DNA of 64,000 nt from Paenibacillus_G sp049942825. GTDB lineage: Bacteria > Bacillota > Bacilli > Paenibacillales > NBRC-103111. Made by a program: the position numbers and the translations under genes. The notes under the pieces are model-generated. The model searched no databases. It was not told the DNA's origin and worked only from the letters and a program-made list of their open reading frames with translations. The DNA lies in NCBI RefSeq assembly GCF_049942825.1, contig NZ_CP187970.1, positions 2,976,001-3,040,000 of the forward strand, read 5' to 3'. Positions within the stretch are counted from its first letter, which is position 1. Each line of letters opens with the position of its first letter. Shown here in pieces: positions 8,224 through 15,173 of the stretch.

Positions 8224-10653
8224 ATGCACCCGACCGAACATGGTATCGAAGGCTCATATGACTGGGTCCTTGTCGTACTGTCCTATCTCATCGCCGTCAT
8301 CGCTTCGTATACCGCTCTCGATATGGGAGGAAGGGTTTCTTCATCCCAGGGCCGTGCCCGCTCCGCCTGGCTGCTCTGCGGCGCCGCAGCGATGGGCATC
8401 GGCATCTGGTCCATGCACTTTGTAGCCATGCTGGCGTTCCGCCTGCCTGTACATACAAGCTATGAACTGGGACTTGTGCTCTTGTCCATGCTGTTCGCCG
8501 TACTGGGCTCCTATGCGGCCTTAGCCCTGATCGCCCGGCCTCAGCTCGCTTGGAGCCGGCTGATTACCGGAAGCCTGCTGATGGGCAGTTCCGTGGCGGC
8601 TATGCACTATACCGGCATGGCCTCCATGCAGATGGAAGTTGACGTCACGTATGCGCCGGTGCCCTTTGCCGCTTCCTTGATCATTGCCGTGGGCGCTTCG
8701 GCGGCGGCCATGTGGCTTACGTTCTACTTCCGCGGAGAGGGCGGAGTGAGGGCTGTATACCGCAAACTGCTCAGCGGCCTTGTGATGGGCGGGGCCATCG
8801 TCGGCATGCATTATACGGGCATGGCCGCGGCCCGCTTCACCCCGGGAGGGGCACCGGTCCATGATCACAGCCTGCTGATGGGGGGCGCTTATCTCGGCTA
8901 TGTGGTCGGACTGGCTACGCTGATCGTCCTGTCCGCCGCACTCGTTACGGCCTTTTTCGACCGCCGGATCGAGAGCGCCACCGCCAAGCTCTTTGAGAGC
9001 GAGCAGCAGTTCAAATCGCTGTTCGAGCATAATCTCGATGGAGTCGTTGCGTTTAATCTGCAAGGCCGCGTGACGGCGGTCAATCCGGCCGTAACCCGGA
9101 TCACGGGTTACACAGAGGAGGAATCGCTGCAGATCCACCTGACCGAGCTCCGCACAGCCCCGAACACGGGGAAGCTGCAGAAGGTTTTCGATCAGGCCGT
9201 TACGGAGAACTTATCCGTCAAGTTCGAATCGGTGGTCCGGCACAAGCGAGGGCATGAGGTGGCCGTCAATATTACTACGGTGCCGATTGTCGTGGATGAC
9301 GAGGTCACCGGCGTTTACGGTATTATCCAGGATATCACGAGGAAAAAAGAGGCCGAGCAGCTCATCGAGCACATGGCATATCATGATGATCTGACCGGCC
9401 TGCCCAACCGCAGATATCTGCTTGCCCGGATCCGTGAGCTCGGAACCGATCCCGGCGCAATGCTGATTCTGCTCGACATCGACCGGTTCAAGATGATGAA
9501 CGATTCGATCGGGTCGAGGCTCGGAGATGAACTTCTGCGCCAGCTGGCCGGAAGGCTCCGGGCGGCCGCCGGGGAAGGGGGGACGGCGGCCCGGGTCGGC
9601 AGCGACGAGTTCGCCGTCCTCTTCCCCTGGAGCCGGGAGGAGATGGACCCGGAGCAACACGCCGTCCGGATCATGGAAGTACTCGCACGGCCGTTCGATC
9701 TCGACGCCCACAAGCTGTACCTCAGTGTAAGCGCAGGGTACGACTTGTCCTCCGGTTGTGCGTCCCAGGAACTGCTGCTGGAGCATGCCGGTACGGCCTT
9801 GTTCCGATCGAAGAAGGAGGGACTGGGACGGGCGCTCGCTTATTCCGAGGACATGGATACCGAGGCCCGGGAGAAGCTCGAGCTCGAGCGGGGATTGCGC
9901 GAGGCGCTGGAGCAGGGGCAGTTCGAGGTGCATTACCAGCCGCAGCTCGACATGTACGGCAAACTGATCGGCTCCGAGGCGCTGGTTCGCTGGCGCCACC
10001 CGGAGCGCGGGAACATCCCGCCCGGGGTCTTCATCCCGACAGCCGAGGAGAGCGGCCTGATCAATCCGATCGGCAGCTGGGTGCTGCGCACGGCCTGCCG
10101 GCAGAACCGCGAGTGGCAGCTTGAGGGCCGCCCGCCGGTGCCGGTTTCGGTGAACCTGTCGATCAAGCAGTTCGAGCAGCCGAACCTGGTGGAGATCGTG
10201 CAAGAGGCCCTTGCGGATTCGGGGCTGCCGCCGCAGTATCTGGAGCTCGAGATCACCGAGAGCATGGCGATGGATGCGGCGGCCACCGAAGACACGCTGC
10301 ACCGGCTTAAGGCGCTCGGCGTCAAGGTCAGCATGGACGACTTCGGCACGGGGTACAGCTCCCTGAGCTACCTCAACCGCTTCCCGATCGACAAGCTGAA
10401 GATTGACCAGTCTTTTGTCCGCGACCTATTCAAGGAGGAGAGCGGGGCGTCGATCGTCGCAACGATCGTGGCGATGGCCCACCATCTGAAGCTGTCGGTC
10501 ATCGCCGAAGGCGTGGAGACCCGGGAGCAGCTGGAGTTCCTCCGCCAGCAGAATTGCGATCAGGTACAGGGCTATTACTACAGCCCGCCCCTCGGGGCCG
10601 AGGCGTTCGGCCGGTTCTGGGACGAGCTCGAGGACGAGGCGAAGAAGAAATAG
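8224..10653 (+). CDS. MHYT-PAS-GGDEF-EAL c-di-GMP signalling protein
   Basis: An 809-residue membrane protein of cyclic di-GMP turnover. The N-terminal MHYT sensor (about 1-250, seven hydrophobic segments) shows the metal-binding motifs WSMHFVAM, AMHYTGMAS and GMHYTGMAA, proposed to sense a diatomic gas. A PAS domain follows (about 258-370), then GGDEF (about 380-540) and EAL (about 550-800). The cyclase signature reads RVGSDEF rather than GGDEF and no RxxD inhibitory site precedes it. By contrast the EAL residues (EALVRW, NLSIKQF, LEITES, DDFGTGYSSLSYL, KIDQSFV, AEGVET) are all present, so net phosphodiesterase activity is more likely. Start ATG 8224 behind AAGGAGG. Monocistronic, with its own terminator. 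Confidence 0.93.
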   Translation: MHPTEHGIEGSYDWVLVVLSYLIAVIASYTALDMGGRVSSSQGRARSAWLLCGAAAMGIGIWSMHFVAMLAFRLPVHTSYELGLVLLSMLFAVLGSYAALALIARPQLAWSRLITGSLLMGSSVAAMHYTGMASMQMEVDVTYAPVPFAASLIIAVGASAAAMWLTFYFRGEGGVRAVYRKLLSGLVMGGAIVGMHYTGMAAARFTPGGAPVHDHSLLMGGAYLGYVVGLATLIVLSAALVTAFFDRRIESATAKLFESEQQFKSLFEHNLDGVVAFNLQGRVTAVNPAVTRITGYTEEESLQIHLTELRTAPNTGKLQKVFDQAVTENLSVKFESVVRHKRGHEVAVNITTVPIVVDDEVTGVYGIIQDITRKKEAEQLIEHMAYHDDLTGLPNRRYLLARIRELGTDPGAMLILLDIDRFKMMNDSIGSRLGDELLRQLAGRLRAAAGEGGTAARVGSDEFAVLFPWSREEMDPEQHAVRIMEVLARPFDLDAHKLYLSVSAGYDLSSGCASQELLLEHAGTALFRSKKEGLGRALAYSEDMDTEAREKLELERGLREALEQGQFEVHYQPQLDMYGKLIGSEALVRWRHPERGNIPPGVFIPTAEESGLINPIGSWVLRTACRQNREWQLEGRPPVPVSVNLSIKQFEQPNLVEIVQEALADSGLPPQYLELEITESMAMDAAATEDTLHRLKALGVKVSMDDFGTGYSSLSYLNRFPIDKLKIDQSFVRDLFKEESGASIVATIVAMAHHLKLSVIAEGVETREQLEFLRQQNCDQVQGYYYSPPLGAEAFGRFWDELEDEAKKK

Positions 10654-10693
10654 ACTTACCGTCCGTGCCGAAGAGAGGCCTGACGAAGACAGC

Positions 10694-10738
10694 AAAGCCG
10701 CCATTCCTGCAGATGTTCTGCGGGGATGGCGGCTTTCT
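10694..10738 (+). terminator. Terminator of the MHYT-GGDEF-EAL gene
   Basis: AAAGCCGCCAT pairs with ATGGCGGCTTT across an internal loop, followed by CTT. Confidence 0.85.
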
Positions 10739-10889
10739 TAAGTCGGGGCGCTCGATGATTTTATTTTGCGTTCTGTTGAGCTTCGCTCAAAGGCCACTAC
10801 CAAAATAAACCATCTCGCTCGGCAGGGGGAAACATTAGAACCACCCTGCGGAGGAGTGGGAAAGATGAAACCCCCAACAACAAACCTTA

Positions 10890-11906
10890 TTACTTCGCCG
10901 GCTGCCGCAGCGAGGACTGCCTTGTGATCAGCGTCGGCAGCAGGAGGCGCGTCTCTACGCCGGTCACGGTACCGTCAATGCGCTCCATGAGCATGGAGGC
11001 CGCCTGGATGCCGAGCTCGAAGGTATCGAGGTGCAGACAGGTGAGCGGAGGCGACGTGTACGGAGCCAGCGGATAGTCGTCGAAGGTGGCGACGCAGACG
11101 TCGGCGGGGATCCGGAGGCCCGCTTCCTGCAGGGCCTGAAGCACGCCGAAGGCGACATAATTGCTGATGGTGACGATCCCGTCGGGCACAGGACCCGACT
11201 GCAGGAGGTTCTTCATCATCCGGCAGCCCTCCGCCACGGTCCCTTCGCCGCAGAAGACTTCTCCCTCCAGGCCGCGGGCCTTCAAGCTCCGGCGAAAGCC
11301 CCGGCTTCGGCTCTCGAAGATCGAGTCGGCCGGCTCACCGCCCAGGAACACGAGCCGGCGGCATCCCTGTTCCAGGAGGTGCTCCGTCAGCATGCCGGAA
11401 CCGAGCGTGTTGTCGATATCGACGGAGCTGATGCCTTCGGCACCCGGGATCTGGCCGATGGAGACGAAGGGAAACTCCAGGAGCTTCAGCTCCTCCGTCT
11501 GTTCCCGGGTCAGGATCGACTTCTCCATAATCAGCCCGTCGACCTTGCGCCCGCGGACCAGCCGGTTCATGAAGTTGTCGGGCCCCGTCGACTGGATGTT
11601 CGAGATGGTGACCTCATAGTGGAGCGGGCCGGCGACATTCTCGATGCCGCCGATGATCGTATAGAAGAAGTGGTTGAGGAAATCCGCTTTGCGCGACAAA
11701 TCCACAAGCACTCCGATGGTGGAGCTGCTCTGCCGGGCGAGCTGGGTGGCGATGGAGCTCGGCGTATAGTTCATCTGCTTCATGATGGCCCGCACCCTGC
11801 GTTTAGTGTCGGGGGAGACGGTGGGCGCATCATTCATGACTTTGGACACCGTTGATTTGGCCACATTGGCCGCTTTGGCGATGTCATTGATCGTTACTTT
11901 TTTCAT
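10890..11906 (-). CDS. LacI family transcriptional regulator
   Basis: A 338-residue repressor. The N-terminal lambda-like helix-turn-helix (TINDIAKAANVAKSTVSKVM) and hinge (YTPSSIATQLARQSS) are typical. The remaining 270 residues are the periplasmic-binding-protein-like effector domain (IGVLVDLSRK, DGLIMEKS, SVDIDNTLGSGMLTEHLLEQGC, CVATFDDYPLAPYTSPPLT). It lies 42 bases downstream of an oxidoreductase gene on the same strand and is probably co-transcribed, so it likely controls that gene and itself in response to a sugar or sugar derivative. No matching operator was identified. Confidence 0.92.
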   Translation of the reverse strand: MKKVTINDIAKAANVAKSTVSKVMNDAPTVSPDTKRRVRAIMKQMNYTPSSIATQLARQSSSTIGVLVDLSRKADFLNHFFYTIIGGIENVAGPLHYEVTISNIQSTGPDNFMNRLVRGRKVDGLIMEKSILTREQTEELKLLEFPFVSIGQIPGAEGISSVDIDNTLGSGMLTEHLLEQGCRRLVFLGGEPADSIFESRSRGFRRSLKARGLEGEVFCGEGTVAEGCRMMKNLLQSGPVPDGIVTISNYVAFGVLQALQEAGLRIPADVCVATFDDYPLAPYTSPPLTCLHLDTFELGIQAASMLMERIDGTVTGVETRLLLPTLITRQSSLRQPAK

Positions 11907-11948
11907 GGGAAGCCGCTTCTTTCGTTCAATAGGGTAGGTCCTGGGAAT

Positions 11949-12932
11949 TCAGCGTACGAGCGCATCCATCACCCGGCTGGTCCGGATCGCCGACGCAGCG
12001 GTGCTCGGAGAGCTTCCGCGGCCGAGCAATTCGTCGACAATATGCTGGATGAGCGGCTGCTGCACATGAGGGGGATTCGGAATCATCCGCTCTTCTGCAG
12101 CCCCATCAACCAACAGCCGTACGGGTGCTTCGGTGAAGCTGGAGAACTCGATGCGTCCCCGGGTACCGGTGATTTCACTGTACTCGAAAGAACGGTCCGC
12201 CGCAAAGCACCAGGTGCCCGTGCCGTGCGCGCCCGACTCGAACCGGTACGTGCCTGTGACCGTGTCTTCGGCCTCATAATATCCGCCAAGATTCGAGGAG
12301 AACCCGCTTGCGGCGGCGATCGGACCGAGCAGATAGTCGAGCAGGTCGAGCGTGTGGCTCGCCAGATCGAAGAAGTAGCCGCCGCCCGAGATCTCGGGCC
12401 GGGTCCGCCAGGAGGCCGAGGTGCCGTTTAGCTCTTCCGGCTTGGGCCTGGCCACGTGCAGGGTGTTGACGGTAAGCACTTCGCCGATGGCACCGGCGTC
12501 AAGCCACTGCTTCACCTGGACAAACCGCGGAAGAGCTCTCCTGTAGTAGGCGACGTAGATCGGCACGCCGTACCGCTCGGAGGCGGCCATCATCTCCTCA
12601 CATTCAGCCGCGTTCAGCGCCATCGGCTTCTCTACGTAGACCGGCTTGCCTGCACGGCATGCTTCGATAGCATAAGCTTTGTGAGATGAGGGAGGCGTCG
12701 CGATATAGACGGCGTCCACGTCCTTGTCCGCGATGAGATCCTCGGCCTGATCGTACCATTTCGGCACCCCGTGCCTTCTTGCGTAATCCTCCGCAAGCGG
12801 CCCGTTTCTTCTCATCACGGCGGTCAGCCGGGAGCCACCCGCCTGCTGGAGGGCCGGACCGCTTTTGACTTCCGTCACGCTGCCGCAGCCGATCATGCCC
12901 CATCTGATCTCTTTCTTCATGGCTTGCCTCAT
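11949..12932 (-). CDS. Gfo/Idh/MocA family NAD(P)-dependent oxidoreductase
   Basis: A 327-residue dehydrogenase of the glucose-fructose-oxidoreductase / inositol-dehydrogenase family. The N-terminal Rossmann domain has the glycine motif GMIGCGSVTE and VYIATPPSSH; the EKPMALN motif carries the family's catalytic-region Lys. The C-terminal half (about 125-327) is the substrate-binding beta-sheet domain. Two starts are possible: ATG 12932 and ATG 12920 (giving the more usual MKKEIRWGMIGCG); the second has GATGAGG at good spacing. It forms an apparent operon with the downstream LacI regulator. The substrate is unknown; sugar or cyclitol oxidation is the family norm. Confidence 0.9.
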   Translation of the reverse strand: MRQAMKKEIRWGMIGCGSVTEVKSGPALQQAGGSRLTAVMRRNGPLAEDYARRHGVPKWYDQAEDLIADKDVDAVYIATPPSSHKAYAIEACRAGKPVYVEKPMALNAAECEEMMAASERYGVPIYVAYYRRALPRFVQVKQWLDAGAIGEVLTVNTLHVARPKPEELNGTSASWRTRPEISGGGYFFDLASHTLDLLDYLLGPIAAASGFSSNLGGYYEAEDTVTGTYRFESGAHGTGTWCFAADRSFEYSEITGTRGRIEFSSFTEAPVRLLVDGAAEERMIPNPPHVQQPLIQHIVDELLGRGSSPSTAASAIRTSRVMDALVR

Positions 12933-13029
12933 CCTCTCCCGCGGCTGTTGATCCCATCCATTATATCAAGGGGGGGAGCACGGAGCCACTTTCTTTTCAG
13001 GCCGGCGGTTCGTGCCGCGTCCCCGCGCC

Positions 13030-13087
13030 TTGTCTTTTTTTGGAGAGCAGTGCTATAATGTGAAATACCATCGAACGTTTCCGATAT
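13030..13087 (+). promoter_or_regulatory. Candidate sigma-A promoter and overlapping sigma-D-like box for the CheY-like gene
   Basis: TTGTCT (13030-13035), 18 bases, TATAAT (13054-13059) with an extended TGC just before it. Immediately downstream, GAAA/TGAA near 13061 and TCCGATAT (13080-13087) resemble a sigma-D promoter (GCCGATAT -10). Either would give a 5' leader of about 170 bases that contains a GC hairpin (ATACCCC 13164-13170 with GGGGTAT 13185-13191). Confidence 0.4.
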
Positions 13088-13255
13088 ATAGGGCAGGTTC
13101 GGCCCGCTGCAGTTGCGGTTCTCCATTCGGTGTATCAGGAAGGGAAGGCACCATACAGCTCTCATACCCCCTGTACAGGTTGGCGGGGTATTTGGTATGC
13201 ATTTCGGAGGCTTCACAAAGACGATGACAACGATAGAGATGGGGGCTGTGACGGG

Positions 13256-13618
13256 ATGAAGAAGATTCTGGTTGTCGACGATTCGCTGTTTATGCGCATG
13301 ATTCTCAAGAACGTGATTCAGGAGCTCGGATATGAAATTGCAGCAGAAGCCAGCAACGGAATGGAAGCGCTGACAAAATATGAGGAAATCAAACCGGACC
13401 TCGTGACCCTCGACATCACGATGCCCGAGATGGACGGCATGACGGCGCTGGAAGAGATCCGCAGCCGCGACCCTGAAGCGAAGGTGATCATGGTATCGGC
13501 GATGGGGCAGCAGGCGCTGCTGATCCGGGCCGTCTCGATGGGAGCCAGCGACTTCATCGTGAAGCCGTTCAATAAGGACCGGGTCCGGGAGGCGCTGAAG
13601 AAAGCATTCGCCTCCTGA
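13256..13618 (+). CDS. CheY-like single-domain response regulator
   Basis: A 120-residue receiver domain with no output domain. All phosphorylation-site residues are visible: acidic pair in ILVVDDSLFMRM, phospho-acceptor Asp in LVTLDITMPEMDG, the Ser of IMVSAMGQQ and the Lys of FIVKPFNKDRV. The last two motifs closely resemble CheY of Bacillus. ATG 13256 gives the canonical MKKILVVDD start; the longer frame to 13130 has no supporting site. The gene stands alone, away from a che operon, so it may be an auxiliary CheY or serve another phosphorelay. Confidence 0.9.
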   Translation: MKKILVVDDSLFMRMILKNVIQELGYEIAAEASNGMEALTKYEEIKPDLVTLDITMPEMDGMTALEEIRSRDPEAKVIMVSAMGQQALLIRAVSMGASDFIVKPFNKDRVREALKKAFAS

Positions 13619-13716
13619 AGCCGGCGGCGGCCGCTTCCCAGGCGAACGGGTACGGGCCGGCATTCACCGCCGGTCTCTTCAGCCTGTCTTCAAGGCGGTG
13701 CGGCCGGTCCGGTATT

Positions 13717-13745
13717 TTGAATTCGGTAAGCGTTCCAGTTACAAT
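13717..13745 (+). promoter_or_regulatory. Sigma-A promoter of the UPF0173 hydrolase gene
   Basis: TTGAAT (13717-13722), 17-base spacer, TACAAT (13740-13745), 90 bases before the start codon. Confidence 0.55.
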
Positions 13746-13834
13746 AGGGTAGGAATACAGGTAGGAAAACAGGGAAGCAAAACCGCCTGCCGGTCAACGT
13801 CTCAACTATACTCGCCAAGAAGGAGTCGATTATA

Positions 13835-14530
13835 ATGGAAATCTGGTACCACGGGCACTCCTGAGTCCAGTTGACGCACGGGGGCCATTCCCTGATTATC
13901 GATCCGTTCATCTCGGGCAACGGACTGGCCGTGACACGTCCCGAGGACGTTAAGGTCGATCATATCCTGCTGACGCATGCGCATGCGGATCATATTCTTG
14001 ACACGGTGCCGATCGCCAAAGCGAATGACGCCACGGTGGTCGCTACCTTCGAGCTCGCCTCCTACATGAGCTGGCAGGGGCTGAAGACCTCTGCCATGAA
14101 TATCGGCGGACGCACCTCACTCGGTTACGCGGATGTCGAGATGACTCCTGCGTTCCACAGCTCGGGCATCGTGCTTGAGGAGGAGAAGAAGATTATCTAC
14201 GGCGGCATGCGGGGCGGCTTTGTTGTGAAATGGGCCGGCTTCACGATCTACCACAGCGGGGACACCTCGCTGTTCTCGGATATGAAGCTGATCGGCGAGC
14301 GCCACAGCATCGACCTCGCGTTCCTGCCGATCGGCGATGTGTTCACCATGGGACCGGAAGACGCGGCGACCGCCGCCGCCTGGCTCAGAGCGAAGTCCGT
14401 CGTGCCGCTGCACTTCGACACCTTCCCGCCGATCCGCCAGGATGCGGAGAAGTTCGCCGCAGGTCTGTCCGCGCAGGGAATCCGCGGGTTGGCCATGCAG
14501 CCGGGAGAGAAGCGGGTCCTGGAAGCGTAA
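13835..14530 (+). CDS. UPF0173 metal-dependent hydrolase with in-frame TGA at codon 10
   Basis: A metallo-beta-lactamase-fold hydrolase of the UPF0173 (YtkL-like) family. The natural start is ATG 13835, with AAGGAG nine to ten bases upstream, giving MEIWYHGHS, then TGA (13862-13864), then VQLTHGGHSLIIDPFISGN. Homologues commonly carry Cys or Val right after HGHS, so TGA replaces a Cys-type codon. The rest of the frame is uninterrupted for 222 codons and keeps the metal motif THAHADH (about residue 47-53), HSSGIVL and HSGDTSLF. Explanations: nonsense mutation with restart at TTG 13871 (no ribosome-binding site visible), sequencing error, or selenocysteine. A GNAT gene follows 38 bases downstream. 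The TGA and the start are certain from sequence; recoding is speculative. Confidence 0.75.
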
Positions 14531-14568
14531 GCTGCCGTGGACCCTACAGCATAGAGGAGGAATGGGTT

Positions 14569-15027
14569 GTGGGCGTGTTGGCCATCCCCGTAGAGACAAG
14601 CGAGCAGCTTGAGGAATGCCTCGGCATCCGCAAGACCGTGTTCGTGAAAGAACAACAGGTGCCGGAAGAGGAAGAAATCGACGAGTTCGACGCCAGTCCG
14701 GCCGCTTGCAGGCACTGGCTGCTGCGGGACGGAGAGGAGCCGGTGGGCACCGGACGATGGCGTATGTATAACGGCGAGACAGCCAAGCTGCAGCGGATCG
14801 CCGTTCTGGACTCCCGCCGGGGACAAGGTCTCGGGCGTACGCTCATCGAGGCGATGGAGCGGGATGTGAGGGAAGCGGGCGTGCCGGCAGTCATCCTCGA
14901 CGGACAAGTGCAGGCTGAAGCCTTCTACCGGAAGCTCGGCTATGAGACAATCTCGAAAGAGCCGTTCCTTGACGCGGGCATATGGCATGTGCGGATGCGG
15001 AAGGAGCTTCGTTCTCAGGAAGCATAG
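14569..15027 (+). CDS. GNAT family N-acetyltransferase
   Basis: A 152-residue acyl-CoA-dependent acetyltransferase. The acetyl-CoA-binding motif A reads LQRIAVLDSRRGQGLGRTLIEAME (the Q/RxxGxG/A loop is RRGQGLG), followed by motif B with AEAFYRKLGYETISKEPFLDAGIWH. The N-terminus (ECLGIRKTVFVKEQQVPEEEEIDEFD) matches the ElaA/YjcF-like subgroup. The start is GTG 14569, eight bases after GAGGAGG (14555-14560). It probably forms a two-gene unit with the UPF0173 hydrolase. The acceptor substrate is unknown. Confidence 0.88.
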   Translation: MGVLAIPVETSEQLEECLGIRKTVFVKEQQVPEEEEIDEFDASPAACRHWLLRDGEEPVGTGRWRMYNGETAKLQRIAVLDSRRGQGLGRTLIEAMERDVREAGVPAVILDGQVQAEAFYRKLGYETISKEPFLDAGIWHVRMRKELRSQEA

Positions 15028-15080
15028 AGCAAAGAATGCGGAATCCTAACAAAGAGGAACACCAAAGAAAGTGAAACACC

Positions 15081-15113
15081 AAAGAAAGCGGGGCAGCAGC
15101 CGCCGCTTTCTTT
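15081..15113. terminator. Bidirectional terminator between GNAT and GGDEF-EAL genes
   Basis: AAAGAAAGCGG and CCGCTTTCTTT form a perfect 11-bp stem with A- and T-rich outer ends, suited to stop convergent transcripts from both sides. Confidence 0.8.
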
Positions 15114-15173
15114 GTGTTAACGAAGATGACCACTTGGCAGCGGACAGCCCGGCACGCCGCTCCGGCCGCCTCG

